From Sphingomonas sp. BK580 (GTDB lineage: Bacteria > Pseudomonadota > Alphaproteobacteria > Sphingomonadales > Sphingomonadaceae): a stretch of 64,000 bases of DNA. A model generated the notes under the pieces. The model made no database searches. It was not told where the DNA came from and saw nothing but the letters and a program-made list of their open reading frames with translations. The DNA is taken from assembly GCF_014194975.1 (NCBI RefSeq), contig NZ_JACIAY010000006.1:1-64000 (forward strand). Direction: 5' to 3'. A program made the translations under genes and the position numbers. Shown in pieces: positions 1 to 9,511 of this stretch (its first letter is position 1; each line of letters opens with the position of its first letter).

Positions 1-1
1 C

Positions 2-79
2 ATCGGCCGCATCCTCGACCTCTACCCACCACAGGAGTGCGCCAACTACTTCACCAACGCCGGTTACGATGCAGACTGA
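2..79 (+). CDS. IS630-family transposase, C-terminal fragment (cut by window edge)
   Basis: The first 25 codons visible in the window read as the extreme C-terminus of an IS630-type transposase: the segment PPQECANYF followed by NAGY and a TGA stop is the hallmark tail of that family. The rest of the gene lies outside the window, so it cannot be said whether the element is intact. It lies 24 bp from the end of the convergent rmlA gene, which suggests an insertion sequence at the border of the rhamnose operon. Identification rests on the short tail motif only. Confidence 0.7.
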   Translation: MGRILDLYPPQECANYFTNAGYDAD

Positions 80-103
80 TCGGAAACCGCTCTAGAAGAA
101 GAG

Positions 104-973
104 TCATCGCCCCTCCACCGCTCCGAGGATTGCGCGCCCGTACGCCGTTTTAGCGAAGCGCTTCCCTGCCGCGCGCGCCTGCTCGGCGGAAATGAAGCCC
201 TGTTCGAAGGCGATCTCCTCGAGGCAGGCGATTTGGATGCCCTGACGGTGCTGCAGTGTGCGGACGAACTCGGAGGCCTCGAGCAGGCTGTCGTGAGTCC
301 CAGTGTCGAGCCACGCGTAACCGCGTCCCATCTGCTCCACGTGAAGCTCGCCCGCCTCCATATATAGACGGTTAAGATCGGTGATCTCGAGTTCACCGCG
401 CGGAGAGGGCCGCAAGCCCCGCGCCATCTCGACGACCCGATTGTCGTAGAAGTATAGACCCGTAACCGCGCAATTGGAACGCGGCGCCGCCGGCTTCTCC
501 TCAAGGCTGATGGCGCGGCCGTCATCGCCCAGCTCAACCACGCCGTAGCGTTCGGGATCTTCGACACGATAGCTGAAGACGGTGGCCCCCCGCGGCCGCG
601 CTACCGCGCTGGCGAGCAAGTTGGTGAGATGCGCGCCGAAGAAGATGTTGTCGCCGAGCACCAGCGCGACAGGGTCGTCGCCGATGAAGTCGGCGCCGAT
701 GGTGAAGGCCTGCGCCAGCCCGTCGGGGCGAGGCTGCTCGGCATAGTCGATGCGCAGCCCCAGCGCCGCGCCCCCGCCGAACAGCCGTTGGTAATTGCCG
801 AGGAACTCCGGGTTGGAGATGATCAGGATGTCGCGGATTCCCGCCAGCATCAGCACCGACAGCGGGTAATAGATCATCGGCTTGTCATAGACCGGCAATA
901 GCTGCTTGTTGACCGCGAGTGTCGCCGGGTGGAGCCGGGTACCCGATCCGCCAGCTAGGATGATGCCTTTCAC
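104..973 (-). CDS. rmlA: Glucose-1-phosphate thymidylyltransferase RmlA
   Basis: Catalyses dTTP plus glucose-1-phosphate to dTDP-glucose, the first committed step of dTDP-L-rhamnose synthesis in the cytoplasm. The 289-residue protein begins with the nucleotide-binding signature [11 protein letters not shown] and continues with [11 protein letters not shown] and GLAQAF, as in canonical RmlA (about 290 residues). The start is GTG, and its GTGA overlaps the TGA stop of rmlD by 4 bp, which points to translational coupling. It is the last gene of the leftward rmlC-rmlB-rmlD-rmlA operon. No oddities in length or motifs. Confidence 0.96.
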   Translation of the reverse strand: MKGIILAGGSGTRLHPATLAVNKQLLPVYDKPMIYYPLSVLMLAGIRDILIISNPEFLGNYQRLFGGGAALGLRIDYAEQPRPDGLAQAFTIGADFIGDDPVALVLGDNIFFGAHLTNLLASAVARPRGATVFSYRVEDPERYGVVELGDDGRAISLEEKPAAPRSNCAVTGLYFYDNRVVEMARGLRPSPRGELEITDLNRLYMEAGELHVEQMGRGYAWLDTGTHDSLLEASEFVRTLQHRQGIQIACLEEIAFEQGFISAEQARAAGKRFAKTAYGRAILGAVEGR

Positions 974-1860
974 TTCGGTGCTCCGATCAGCTCGTCAAGA
1001 ATGTCACTGAGCGCCGCCTCCCAGCGTCGCGGATGGATGTCATACGCGGTGCCAATCGCCTCTAGCCCGAGCAGCGAATTAGCGGGGCGGCGCGCGGGGG
1101 TCGGATAATCGGAGGTGGCGATCGGTATGACCGCCGCGCTGGGCCCGCCGCGCCGCGCCGACTGGCGGAAAATCTCCTCGGCGAAGCCCGCCCAGCTGGT
1201 CGCGCCGGCGTTGCTGAAGTGGAAGGTGCCGCTCGGCGCCGCGGCATCGTTGGCGAGCCGCACCGCGACGCGCACCAGCGCCGCGGCGAGGTCGGCCGCC
1301 CCGGTCGGGCTCCCGCGCTGGTCGGCTACGACGCGTAGCATGTCGCGCTCGGCCGCGAGCCGCAGCATTGTGCGGACGAAATTGTGCCCGTGCGCCGAAA
1401 CGACCCAGGCAGTGCGGACGATAGCGTGGCGCGCGCCGCTGGTGCGCACCGCCAGCTCGCCACCCAGTTTGGACGCCCCATAGACGCCGAGCGGCGCAAC
1501 CGCGTCGTTGACCTCCCAGGCGCCGTCGCGGTCGCCGGGGAAGACGTAATCGGTCGACACCTGCACCAGCGGCACCGCGCCACGCGCGCAGGCGGCGGAG
1601 AGTGCAGCGGGCGCGAGCGCGTTGACCTGCCACGCGGCGACCTGGTCGCTCTCGGCCTTGTCCACCGCGGTATAAGCCGCGGCGTTGATCACCGCCGCCC
1701 AGCGCCGCCCGGCGACCACGGCGTCGATCGCGCGCGTATCGGCGAGATCGAGCGCGGCACGGTCGAGCGCCACCGCGGCGAAGCCCTCGGGCCAGGCCGC
1801 CCGGCGCAAAGCGTCGCCGAGCTGGCCGGCTGCGCCGGTGACGAGGACCGCGCGCGTCAC
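970..1860 (-). CDS. rmlD: dTDP-4-dehydrorhamnose reductase RmlD
   Basis: NAD(P)H-dependent short-chain reductase that makes dTDP-L-rhamnose, the last step of the pathway. It has a Rossmann glycine motif at the N-terminus (TGAAGQLG) and the YGASK catalytic Tyr-Lys pair; 296 residues, normal for RmlD. The frame is open much further upstream, but that extension is the antisense-like shadow of rmlB. The GTG at 1860 starts exactly at the family N-terminus and overlaps the rmlB stop as GTGA, so it is chosen. Between rmlB and rmlA in the operon, overlapping both by 4 bp. Confidence 0.94.
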   Translation of the reverse strand: MTRAVLVTGAAGQLGDALRRAAWPEGFAAVALDRAALDLADTRAIDAVVAGRRWAAVINAAAYTAVDKAESDQVAAWQVNALAPAALSAACARGAVPLVQVSTDYVFPGDRDGAWEVNDAVAPLGVYGASKLGGELAVRTSGARHAIVRTAWVVSAHGHNFVRTMLRLAAERDMLRVVADQRGSPTGAADLAAALVRVAVRLANDAAAPSGTFHFSNAGATSWAGFAEEIFRQSARRGGPSAAVIPIATSDYPTPARRPANSLLGLEAIGTAYDIHPRRWEAALSDILDELIGAPK

Positions 1861-2906
1861 GCCGCGCCGCGCCGCTCGGCCGCCCTGGCAGCGACGAGCG
1901 GGCGCCACCAGTCCTCGTTGTCGAGATACCAGCGAACGGTCTTCTCGATGCCGCTCTCGAACGTCTCGCGCGGCTGCCAGCCGAGCTCGTCGCCGATCCG
2001 CGACGCATCGATCGCGTAGCGCTTGTCGTGACCGGGGCGATCCGCGACCGAGGTGATCTGCGCGGCATAGCTGGCGCCATCGGCGCGCGGGCGCAGCCGA
2101 TCGAGAATCGCGCACACGGTACGCACCACCTCGATGTTCTGTTTCTCGTTGTGACCGCCGACATTGTAGGTGCGACCGACCTGCCCGCGCTCGAACACCG
2201 CACGCAGCGCGCGCACGTGATCCTCGACGTAGAGCCAGTCGCGTACCTGGTCGCCCGCGCCATAGACCGGCAGCGGCTCACCGCCGAGCGCCTTGACGAT
2301 CATCAGCGGGATCAGCTTCTCCGGAAAGTGATAGGGCCCGTAATTGTTCGAGCAGTTGGTGATTAGCACGGGCAGGCCGTAGGTATGCCCCCAGGCGCTG
2401 ACGAGATGGTCCGACGCGGCCTTGCTCGCCGAATAGGGCGAACGCGGGTCATAGGGGGTCTCCTCGGTGAACAGCCCCTCCGCGCCGAGCGAGCCATAGA
2501 CCTCGTCGGTCGAAATATGGTGGAAGCGAAAGGCGGCGCGCGTGCCCTCGTCCAGCGTCAGCCAATAGGCGCGCGCCTCCGCCAGCATCGTGTAGGTGCC
2601 GACCACATTGGTCTGAACGAACGCGCCGGGGCCGTCGATCGAGCGGTCGACGTGGCTCTCTGCAGCGAGATGCGTGATCACCTCGGGACGGAACTCGGCG
2701 ATCGCGGCGCGCACGGCAGCCACGTCGCAGATGTCGCCCCGGACGAAGCGGTAGCGATTGGACTCGGCGACGCGCTCGACCGTCGACAGCGTGCCCGCAT
2801 AGGTGAGCTTGTCGAAGTTCAGGACCTCATGCTCGGTGTCGTCGATCAGGTGGCGGATCAGCGCCGAGCCGATGAAGCCGGCCCCGCCGGTGACGAAGAT
2901 ACGCAT
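1857..2906 (-). CDS. rmlB: dTDP-glucose 4,6-dehydratase RmlB
   Basis: Converts dTDP-glucose to dTDP-4-keto-6-deoxyglucose with bound NAD+. The 349-residue protein shows the N-terminal [12 protein letters not shown]ossmann motif, the STDEVYG segment and the YSASK catalytic motif, and matches the family length. ATG start at 2906, 10 bp after the rmlC stop; its own stop overlaps the rmlD start. Second gene of the leftward operon. The product supplies the activated rhamnose used in O-antigen or exopolysaccharide; the glycosyltransferases that would use it are not in this window. Confidence 0.96.
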   Translation of the reverse strand: MRIFVTGGAGFIGSALIRHLIDDTEHEVLNFDKLTYAGTLSTVERVAESNRYRFVRGDICDVAAVRAAIAEFRPEVITHLAAESHVDRSIDGPGAFVQTNVVGTYTMLAEARAYWLTLDEGTRAAFRFHHISTDEVYGSLGAEGLFTEETPYDPRSPYSASKAASDHLVSAWGHTYGLPVLITNCSNNYGPYHFPEKLIPLMIVKALGGEPLPVYGAGDQVRDWLYVEDHVRALRAVFERGQVGRTYNVGGHNEKQNIEVVRTVCAILDRLRPRADGASYAAQITSVADRPGHDKRYAIDASRIGDELGWQPRETFESGIEKTVRWYLDNEDWWRPLVAARAAERRGAA

Positions 2907-2916
2907 GGATCGGTCC

Positions 2917-3483
2917 TCAGGCGAGCGGCGTCAGCGGACGGCCGTCATAGTCGAAGGGGCTGTCGAAGGCAGCGAGGGAAGGCTGCGCCTGGTCCTTGGC
3001 GCTCAGCTCGGGGAGGATGCCCACGGGGATCGGCCAGTCGATGCCGACGCTGTCCCAGGCAATGCCGCCGTCATGCGCGGGCGCATAGGTGTCCGAGCAC
3101 TTATACACCACCTCGCACTCGGGCTCGAGCGTAACGAACCCGTGCGCGAAGCCGACCGGGATAAAGAGCTGGTCGCCATTGGCCGCGCTGAGCTCGGCGC
3201 CGACCCACTGGCCATAGCTCGGCGAGCCGCGCCGCAGGTCCACCGCCACGTCGAAGATGCGCCCGCGCACGCAGCGGATGAGCTTGTCCTGCGCCCGCGG
3301 AGGAGTCTGAAAGTGAAGTCCGCGTAGCGTATAGACGGGCGCGGAGAGCGAGTGATTGTCCTGCACGAAGGTGCAGGCGATCCCCAGCGCGGCGTAGGTG
3401 TCGCGATTGTAGGTCTCGGTGAACCAGCCACGCGCGTCGCCGTGACGGCGGGGGTGGAGAAGACGGACGGCGGAATGTTGCAC
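2917..3483 (-). CDS. rmlC: dTDP-4-dehydrorhamnose 3,5-epimerase RmlC
   Basis: Epimerises C3 and C5 of the 4-keto-6-deoxy intermediate. The protein has the cupin-fold signatures of Rml[14 protein letters not shown] near the N-terminus, QDNHS, LRGLHFQ and the catalytic His and Tyr neighbourhood ending in PVGFAHGF. Two starts are possible: TTG at 3519 (200 residues) and GTG at 3483 (188 residues). The GTG gives the usual family length and avoids overlap with an upstream short open frame ending at 3491, so it is preferred. First recognisable gene of the rml operon. Confidence 0.92.
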   Translation of the reverse strand: MQHSAVRLLHPRRHGDARGWFTETYNRDTYAALGIACTFVQDNHSLSAPVYTLRGLHFQTPPRAQDKLIRCVRGRIFDVAVDLRRGSPSYGQWVGAELSAANGDQLFIPVGFAHGFVTLEPECEVVYKCSDTYAPAHDGGIAWDSVGIDWPIPVGILPELSAKDQAQPSLAAFDSPFDYDGRPLTPLA

Positions 3484-3490
3484 AGCGCGC

Positions 3491-3610
3491 CTATACGGTT
3501 CCGACGTGGTCGATCGCAATGCGCTTCTCCTCGCTCAATACTGACCAGAGGAAGGCGTCGACCGCGCCCGGGCCTATATAGGGCTGCTGAGATGCGCCGT
3601 GCCGCTGCAT
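3491..3610 (-). CDS. Possible short ORF or 3' gene fragment upstream of rmlC
   Basis: A 39-codon frame from ATG at 3610 ends at a TAG 8 bp before the preferred rmlC start. The predicted peptide looks protein-like (tail DAFLWSVLSEEKR then IAIDHVGTV) and the same frame stays open upstream to about 3672 without another clear start. It could be the remnant of a larger gene truncated by rearrangement near the insertion sequence, or a real small gene. I do not recognise the sequence; it may also be chance. Confidence 0.25.
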   Translation of the reverse strand: MQRHGASQQPYIGPGAVDAFLWSVLSEEKRIAIDHVGTV

Positions 3611-4165
3611 TACGCCTTCGCATATCGCCCATTGTTGTGTCAGTGTACGTAGGCAAAGCCACGTCTTCGTGGCTCACTCCGGCGATGCGCGATCTGAAAC
3701 GCCGTGCCGGTCGGATGGTAAAGCAACCATATCGACGAACGCCGCCCGGCACGCACCCTCGTCCGGTCGGTACCGCCGCGCGCCTGCGATGGGTGGCGAA
3801 TCTGTCCTGCGGACGGCAGCAAGGATCATCACGGCGCGCCGCGGCACCTCGACATGGGCGGTGAACGCGGCGTGGTGCAGCTCCAGCGCGGGCGCGTGCA
3901 GCCTGCTGCGGCGCGTAGAAGCGTCTCACCGGCGCAGGCGCCCGTGCCTGAAGAGCAATCGGAATGTCGCGCGACCTCTGGACGAACTACGTGCCCTGCT
4001 GCCGTGGCCCCGTTTCCGTCTAGTGAGTGAGAGATTTCGGCCAGTCAGTTGGTAAGATCTCCCCAGATCTGATCCACTTCCGTTACGATCTCGTTTGACG
4101 TCGCCGGGGCGCTGGGCAAAGTTCCGCCGCGGCCCGCGGGGGCGGGCCGAATCGGGGTTCACATC
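3611..4165. other. Intergenic region with no supported gene
   Basis: About 550 bp between the rml operon and the rightward gene at 4166. Base composition is visibly lower in GC than the neighbours, stop codons are frequent on both strands, and the open frames present lack recognisable motifs or convincing ribosome-binding sites. A perfect small hairpin, AGATCT-CCCC-AGATCT, lies near 4050-4068. The region probably holds promoters for the two divergent units and possibly decayed sequence; nothing more can be supported. Confidence 0.5.
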
Positions 4166-4837
4166 ATGACTTATCTGTACGCCGCGGCCGCGGCGCTTTT
4201 GCTCGTGGGCGGCGGCGCCGACGCGCAGACCGTCGTCGCGGCGTCGGAGCCGGCCGCCGTCATGCCGATCGCCGCACCCGCGACCGGCCAGGCGGTGCTG
4301 CGCACCGGCACCGAGGTGCCGCTCAAGCTCACCGAGGAGCTCACCACCAAGGGCAAGAAGCTCAAGATCGGCCAGCGCGTGCACCTCGAGACCGCCGAGC
4401 CGCTGCTTGTGCAGGGGACCACCGTCGTCCCGGCGGGCACGCCCGCGGTCGGCGAGCTCACCGAGGTGCGCAACAAGGGCATGTGGGGCAAGTCGGGCCA
4501 TTTCGCGGCGCGGCTGCTCTATCTCACCGTCAACGGTCGCCAGGTTCGGCTGTCGGGCGGCTTCGACGACAAGGGTACCGCCGGGGGCATCGGCGCCACC
4601 GCGGTGTCGGCGCTGGTGTTCCTGCCGGCGGGTTTCTTCATGACGGGCACCAGCGCGCATCTCGCGATCGGCACGCCTGTGAAGGGCTTCGTCGACGAGG
4701 ACGTGCCGCTCGCCTTCGCCGCGGCGGCGCCGGCCCCGCTCGCGGTGACGCCGATGGCCGCCACGCCGATCGTCGCCGCCCCGGCCGCACCGGTCGCGGC
4801 CGCCGTGCCCGTCGCCACGGTCGCGCCCGCGAAGTAA
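4166..4837 (+). CDS. Exported hypothetical protein
   Basis: A 223-residue protein with an N-terminal signal peptide (hydrophobic AAAAALLLVGGG ending at ADAQ) and a central domain of about 130 residues: VLRTGTEVPLKL, LKIGQRVHLE, VPAGTPAVGEL, and a region rich in small residues. The C-terminus from about residue 185 is an Ala-Pro-Val-rich tail. The middle part has the style of periplasmic beta-domain proteins conserved in sphingomonads, but I cannot name a function. It is monocistronic as far as can be seen; the next gene starts 88 bp later. Confidence 0.8.
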   Translation: MTYLYAAAAALLLVGGGADAQTVVAASEPAAVMPIAAPATGQAVLRTGTEVPLKLTEELTTKGKKLKIGQRVHLETAEPLLVQGTTVVPAGTPAVGELTEVRNKGMWGKSGHFAARLLYLTVNGRQVRLSGGFDDKGTAGGIGATAVSALVFLPAGFFMTGTSAHLAIGTPVKGFVDEDVPLAFAAAAPAPLAVTPMAATPIVAAPAAPVAAAVPVATVAPAK

Positions 4838-4924
4838 GCTGCGCCGGCGCCGCCCGGCTCATCCGGGTGGCGCGGCGCACCGCCGCGCTTCCCCGCGCCC
4901 GCGACGCGGCCTAAGGGTCGCGCC

Positions 4925-5899
4925 ATGGACCAGCCGACCAGCGCCCCCTCGCTCGCCGCGGCGCGCGCGCACCCGGAGACGGGCGCCGCGGCGTTCGTCG
5001 CCCTGGTGGTGGCCAACAGCGCGCTCGCCTTCGGGCCGCTGTTCGTCCGGCTCGCCGACGTCGGCCCGGTCGCCGCCGCCTTCTGGCGCATGGCGCTGGC
5101 GCTGCCGCTGCTCGGCGGCGCCGCGCTGGTGGCGGCGCAACGCCCGCGCGGATCGGTCCCGGTCACGCTCACACCCGCGCGGCGCTGGTGGCTGCTCGCG
5201 CTCGCCGGGCTCGCCTTCGCCGCCGATCTCGGCACCTGGCATGCCGGGATCCTGCAGACGACGATGGCCAACGCCACCCTGCTCGGCAACTCGGCGACCT
5301 TCCTCTTCCCGCTCTGGGGCTTCCTGGTGGCACGGACCTGGCCGACGCGGTGGCAGGGCCTAGCGCTGCTCCTCGCCGCCGCGGGCGCGGCGCTGCTGAT
5401 GGGGCGCTCCTACCAGCTCGACCCGCGCCAGCTCGGCGGCGACCTGCTGTGCGTCTGCGCGGGCGTGCTCTACGCGGTCTATTTCATCCTGATGTCGGAC
5501 GTACGCCGCGCCATGGCGCCGCTGCCCGCGCTGGCGCTCTCGTCGGCGGCGTCGCTGCTGCCGCTGCTGGTGTTCGCGCTCGCGCTGGGCGAGCGGATCG
5601 TGCCGGGGAACTGGACCCCTTTGCTAGGCGTCGCACTGGTGAGCCAGGTGATCGGCCAGGGCTGCATGATCTACGCGCTGGGGCGCGCCTCGCCGCTGGT
5701 GATCGGGCTGGCGCTGCTGATCCAGCCGATGGTCGCCACCGCGGTGGGCTGGGGCTGGTTCGGCGAGGCGCTCGGCGGGCCCGACCTGGTCGGCGTGGCG
5801 ATGATCGCGGCGGCGCTGGTGCTGGTGCGGCGCGAGCGCGAGACTGCTAGACCCGCGGAGACACGGCCGGCGGGCAACCCGGTGACGGAGGAAGCGTGA
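4925..5899 (+). CDS. DMT-superfamily (EamA) transporter
   Basis: A 324-residue inner-membrane protein with about ten predicted hydrophobic segments arranged as two EamA repeats (roughly residues 20-150 and 170-300), as in drug/metabolite transporters. The second half carries the typical stretch around SPLVIGLALLIQPMVA. The substrate cannot be inferred. ATG at 4925 is the first start in frame. The stop touches the start of the COQ9-family gene (TGATG), so the two genes are probably cotranscribed although no functional link is evident. Confidence 0.88.
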   Translation: MDQPTSAPSLAAARAHPETGAAAFVALVVANSALAFGPLFVRLADVGPVAAAFWRMALALPLLGGAALVAAQRPRGSVPVTLTPARRWWLLALAGLAFAADLGTWHAGILQTTMANATLLGNSATFLFPLWGFLVARTWPTRWQGLALLLAAAGAALLMGRSYQLDPRQLGGDLLCVCAGVLYAVYFILMSDVRRAMAPLPALALSSAASLLPLLVFALALGERIVPGNWTPLLGVALVSQVIGQGCMIYALGRASPLVIGLALLIQPMVATAVGWGWFGEALGGPDLVGVAMIAAALVLVRRERETARPAETRPAGNPVTEEA

Positions 5900-6576
5900 T
5901 GAGTGACGATGCCGCGGCGGTCGCGCCGCAGGACCTGACGCTCGACGAGGTGCGCGCGCTGCTCGCCCCCGCGATCGCCGCCAACGCCGCCTTCGACGGC
6001 TGGGGCGACACCGCGCGCGACCTCGCCGCCGAGAGCCACGACGTCGACCCCGACGTCGCGCGGCTCGCCTTCGCCGACGGGCCGGTGGCGATGATCGACG
6101 CCTGGTTCGACCATGTCGACGCCGAGATGGCGCGCGCGCTGCCGCCCGAGCGGCTCGGTGCGATGAAGATCCGCGCGCGAGTCACCGCGCTGGTCGAGGC
6201 GCGGCTGGCGGTGCTGGCGCCCGAGCGCGAGGCGCTGCGGCGCGCGCGCGCGGTGCTGGCGCTGCCGCAGAACGTCGCGCGCGCGGCGCGACTCGGCTGG
6301 CGCAGCGTCGATCGCATGTGGCGGCTCGCGGGTGACCGCGCGACCGACTACAATCATTACACCAAGCGCGCGATGCTGCTGGCGGTCTACGCCGCCACCA
6401 CCACCGTCTTCCTCGACGACGAGAGCGAGGCGCACGCCGACACCAGCGCCTTCCTGAGGCGGCGGATCGACGGCATCATGCGCTTCGAGAAGAGCAAGGC
6501 GGCGTTCCAGCAGCGCGCCACGCGCCGCCCCAGCCTGAGCCGCTTCGTCGGGCGGCTGCGCTACCCCGTCATCTGA
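5899..6576 (+). CDS. COQ9 family protein
   Basis: A 225-residue protein matching the COQ9 family: the N-terminal helices (LTLDEVRALLAPAIAANAAF), the central RVTALVEARLAVL region, and the characteristic YNHYTKRAMLLAVYAATT segment followed by FLRRRIDGIMRFEK. COQ9 is a lipid-binding partner needed for ubiquinone synthesis, associated with the hydroxylation steps at the membrane. The length is normal. ATG at 5899 overlaps the previous TGA (TGATG); a GTG one codon earlier is also possible. Confidence 0.9.
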   Translation: MSDDAAAVAPQDLTLDEVRALLAPAIAANAAFDGWGDTARDLAAESHDVDPDVARLAFADGPVAMIDAWFDHVDAEMARALPPERLGAMKIRARVTALVEARLAVLAPEREALRRARAVLALPQNVARAARLGWRSVDRMWRLAGDRATDYNHYTKRAMLLAVYAATTTVFLDDESEAHADTSAFLRRRIDGIMRFEKSKAAFQQRATRRPSLSRFVGRLRYPVI

Positions 6577-6606
6577 CCCGACGCGGCGATCGGCCTAGCA
6601 GCTTAT

Positions 6607-6621
6607 TGATAATCAGTTGCA
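6607..6621 (+). promoter_or_regulatory. Fur-like box upstream of feoAB
   Basis: TGATAAT-C-AGTTGCA matches the 7-1-7 Fur consensus (TGATAAT-N-ATTATCA) in the whole left half and 4 of 7 positions in the right half. It is in an AT-rich pocket 20 bp before the preferred feoA start and is the only such site seen near an iron gene here. Inference: iron-dependent repression of feoAB. Confidence 0.6.
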
Positions 6622-6640
6622 TGCGCCCTATACCGATGCC

Positions 6641-6946
6641 GTGACCGCGACCCGCTCCCCCCGCCACACCGCCGCCCACCGCGCGGACGACCCGCTCACG
6701 CTCGAGACGCTGCCGCGTCGCCAGTCGGCGGTGGTGGGCGCGATCGAGTGGGCGCGACTCGCCACGCCGGAGGCGCGGCGGCTGCGCGAGCTCGGCTTCG
6801 ACGAGGGCGTGGCGATCGAGGTGCTGCACCGCTCGCGGCTGGGCGGCGGGCCGATCGCCTGCCGGATCGGGCGGATGACGGTGGCGCTGCGCCGCGCCGT
6901 GGCGCGCGCGATCAGCGTGTCGCCCGATCCGCTGCCGGCGGAATGA
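6641..6946 (+). CDS. feoA: Ferrous iron transport protein FeoA
   Basis: A small SH3-like FeoA-domain protein, about 101 residues from GTG at 6641. Family features are LTLETLPRRQSAVV, RRLRELGFDEGVAIEVL and PIACRIGRMTVALRR, ending with a few extra residues. FeoA binds FeoB in the inner membrane and is needed for ferrous iron uptake. A TTG at 6617 would lengthen it by 8 residues but lies inside the Fur-like box, so the GTG is preferred. Directly before feoB with 13 bp between them. Confidence 0.88.
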   Translation: MTATRSPRHTAAHRADDPLTLETLPRRQSAVVGAIEWARLATPEARRLRELGFDEGVAIEVLHRSRLGGGPIACRIGRMTVALRRAVARAISVSPDPLPAE

Positions 6947-6959
6947 TCCGCCGCTCCTG

Positions 6960-8831
6960 ATGGAACTCCCGCCGCTGGTCGCGATGGTCGGCAATCCCAA
7001 TGCCGGCAAGAGCGCGCTGTTCAACGCGCTGACCGGCGCGCGGCAGAAGGTCGGCAACTACCCCGGCGTCACGGTGGAGCGGCACTCCGGCCGGCTCGCG
7101 CTCGACGACGGCCGCCCGGTCGAGCTGGTCGACCTGCCCGGCGCCTACAGCCTCGACCCCGCCTCGCCCGACGAGCGCGTGACGCGCGACGTCGTCACCG
7201 GCGCGCAGGCGGGCGAGCGGCTGCCCGACGCGCTGCTGGTGGTGGTCGACGCCTCCAACCTCGACAACCACCTGCGCTTCGCGATGCAGCTGATCGCGCT
7301 GGGCCTGCCGGTGGTGGTGGCGCTCAACATGGTCGACCTCGCCGAGCGCGACGGGCTGGTGCTCGATCCCGCGGTGCTCGAGCGCGCGCTCGGCGTGCCG
7401 GTGGTGCCGACCGTCGCGGTGCGGCGCCGCGGCATCGACACGCTGCGCGGCCAGCTCACCGCGCTGGTCGGCGGCTCGCCCGCGGCGGCGGGGCTGCGCC
7501 GGCTCCGCGCCTCGGACGGGAGCGTCGACGACGATATCGTCACGCTCCAGCGCCGCGCGCGCGCGATCGCGTCCGCCGCGACGGTGAGCGAGACGCCGGT
7601 GCGGCGCTGGAACCACATGCTCGACTCGGTCGCGCTCCATCCCCTGTTCGGGCCGGTGCTGCTGGTCGCGCTGCTGTTCGTCATGTTCCAGGCGGTGTTC
7701 AGCTGGTCGGAGGCGCCGATCGGCTGGATCGAGGGCGGGTTCGCCGCGGCGGAGGCGTGGCTCAAGGGCATGCTGCCCGACGGTTTCCTGCGCTCGCTGC
7801 TGACCGACGGCGTGATCGCTGGCGTGGGCGCGGTGGTGGTGTTCCTGCCGCAGATCCTGATCCTGTTCCTCTTCATCCTGGTGCTGGAGGCGAGCGGCTA
7901 CATGGTCCGCGCCGCCTTCCTGATGGATCGGCTGATGGCGCAGGTGGGGCTCTCCGGACGCGCCTTCATCCCGCTGCTCTCCAGCTTCGCCTGCGCGGTG
8001 CCCGGGATCATGGCGACCCGCACGATCGAGGACGAGAAGGACCGGCTCACCACCATCCTGATCGCGCCGCTGATGACCTGCTCGGCGCGGCTGCCGGTCT
8101 ACACGATCATCATCGGCGCGTTCATCCCGGCGCGGCAGGTGCTGCCGCTCGTCGGGCTGCAGGGCCTGGTGCTGTTCGCGCTGTACCTGCTCGGCATCGT
8201 CGGCGCCTTCGTCGCCGCGCTGCTGCTGCGCCGCACCGTGACCAAGGGCGAGTCGTCGGGCTTCATGATGGAGATGCCCAAGTACCAGATGCCGCGCCTG
8301 CGCGACGTCGCGCTCGGGCTGTGGAGCCGCACCGAGATCTTCCTCAAGCGCGCCGGCACCACCATCGCGCTGACCACCGTGGTACTGTGGGCGCTGCTGA
8401 GCTTTCCCCAGGCGCCCGCGGGGCAGCGCCAAGTCGACTATTCGATCGCGGGCCGCATCGCGGACGGGCTCGAGAAGGTGGTGCGGCCGATCGGCTTCAA
8501 CCATGACATCGCGCTGGCGCTGATCCCGGCGATGGCGGCGCGCGAGGTGGCGGTGGCGGCGATCGGCACCGCCTATGCGATCGACGACGTGGAGGGCGAC
8601 GCGGGCGAGAAGGGGCTGGTGGAGCAGCTGCGCGGGCGCTGGTCGCTGCCCACCGCTTTGGCCTTCCTGATGTGGTTCGTGTTCGCGCCACAGTGCATCT
8701 CGACGATCGCGGTGACGCGGCGCGAGACCAACGGGTGGCGCTGGCCGCTGTTCATGATCGGCTACCTCTTCGCCGCCGCCTATGTGATGGCGGGGATCAC
8801 TTATTGGCTGGCGGTGGCGGCGGGGCTGTGA
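6960..8831 (+). CDS. feoB: Ferrous iron transport protein FeoB
   Basis: G-protein-coupled ferrous iron transporter of the inner membrane, 623 residues. The N-terminal GTPase domain shows G1 GNPNAGKS, G2 GNYPGVTVE, G3 DLPGAYSL and G4 NMVD; the membrane part contains two Gate regions (CAVPGIMATR and a later one near the C-terminus around FAPQCISTIA, each with the conserved Cys). A short FeoB, with no C-terminal FeoC-like domain and no feoC following. It is in an operon with feoA; the Fur-like box upstream suggests induction by iron shortage. Confidence 0.95.
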   Translation: MELPPLVAMVGNPNAGKSALFNALTGARQKVGNYPGVTVERHSGRLALDDGRPVELVDLPGAYSLDPASPDERVTRDVVTGAQAGERLPDALLVVVDASNLDNHLRFAMQLIALGLPVVVALNMVDLAERDGLVLDPAVLERALGVPVVPTVAVRRRGIDTLRGQLTALVGGSPAAAGLRRLRASDGSVDDDIVTLQRRARAIASAATVSETPVRRWNHMLDSVALHPLFGPVLLVALLFVMFQAVFSWSEAPIGWIEGGFAAAEAWLKGMLPDGFLRSLLTDGVIAGVGAVVVFLPQILILFLFILVLEASGYMVRAAFLMDRLMAQVGLSGRAFIPLLSSFACAVPGIMATRTIEDEKDRLTTILIAPLMTCSARLPVYTIIIGAFIPARQVLPLVGLQGLVLFALYLLGIVGAFVAALLLRRTVTKGESSGFMMEMPKYQMPRLRDVALGLWSRTEIFLKRAGTTIALTTVVLWALLSFPQAPAGQRQVDYSIAGRIADGLEKVVRPIGFNHDIALALIPAMAAREVAVAAIGTAYAIDDVEGDAGEKGLVEQLRGRWSLPTALAFLMWFVFAPQCISTIAVTRRETNGWRWPLFMIGYLFAAAYVMAGITYWLAVAAGL

Positions 8832-8941
8832 CTATCTAGGCCATCGGCCGCCGACCCGCCTCGCGCGGGGGCGCCGCGGGACGCCGGCGTGGGCCGGCAC
8901 TCACCAGCAGGCGCCGGCGGTACCGGCGCGCAGAGGATTCG

Positions 8942-9511
8942 ATGGCAGGCAGCGTCAACAAGGTCATTCTCGTCGGCAATCTCGGGCGCGACCCCGAGTC
9001 GCGCTCCTTCCAGAACGGCGGCAAGGTGGTGAACCTCCGCATCGCCACGTCCGAGTCGTGGAAGGACCGCAACACCGGCGAGCGCAAGGAGAAGACCGAG
9101 TGGCACTCGGTCGCGATCTTCAACGAAGGGCTCGCCAACGTCGCCGAGCGCTACCTGCGCAAGGGCTCGAAGGTGTATATCGAGGGCCAGCTGCAGACGC
9201 GTAAGTGGCAGGACCAGCAGGGCAACGACAAGTACTCGACCGAGGTGGTGCTGCAGGGCTTCAACTCGGTGCTGACGATGCTGGACGGCCCGCAGGGCGG
9301 CGGTGGCGGCGGCGGCGGTCGCGACGATTTCGGCGGCGGTGACGACTTCGGCGGCGGCGGCGGACGCGGCGGCTCGCGCGGCGGCGGTGGCTTCGGCGGC
9401 GGCTCGGGCGGGGGCGGTGGCAGCGGTGCGGGGGGCTCGAGCGGCGGCAGCCGTGGCGGCGGCTTCGGCGGCGGCTTCGCGGACGACCTCGACGACGACG
9501 TGCCGTTCTAG
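8942..9511 (+). CDS. ssb: Single-stranded DNA-binding protein Ssb
   Basis: Replication and repair protein that coats single-stranded DNA. Residues 1-110 form the OB-fold domain ([18 protein letters not shown], then [16 protein letters not shown]). Residues about 118-180 are an extremely Gly-rich disordered linker with Ser, Arg and Asp, and the protein ends in the acidic tip DDDVPF that recruits partner proteins. 189 residues. The glycine run is coding, not a DNA repeat element. No SOS box was seen in the 110 bp before it. Confidence 0.97.
   Translation: MAGSVNKVILVGNLGRDPESRSFQNGGKVVNLRIATSESWKDRNTGERKEKTEWHSVAIFNEGLANVAERYLRKGSKVYIEGQLQTRKWQDQQGNDKYSTEVVLQGFNSVLTMLDGPQGGGGGGGGRDDFGGGDDFGGGGGRGGSRGGGGFGGGSGGGGGSGAGGSSGGSRGGGFGGGFADDLDDDVPF

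Noticed and set aside
3352..3864. A plus-strand gene across the rmlC start region
   Set aside because: It lies opposite conserved rmlC motifs and the product is low-complexity and Arg-rich.
9300..9480. A GGC-rich tandem DNA repeat
   Set aside because: It is the coding sequence of the glycine-rich linker of Ssb, in frame and ending with the conserved acidic tail.
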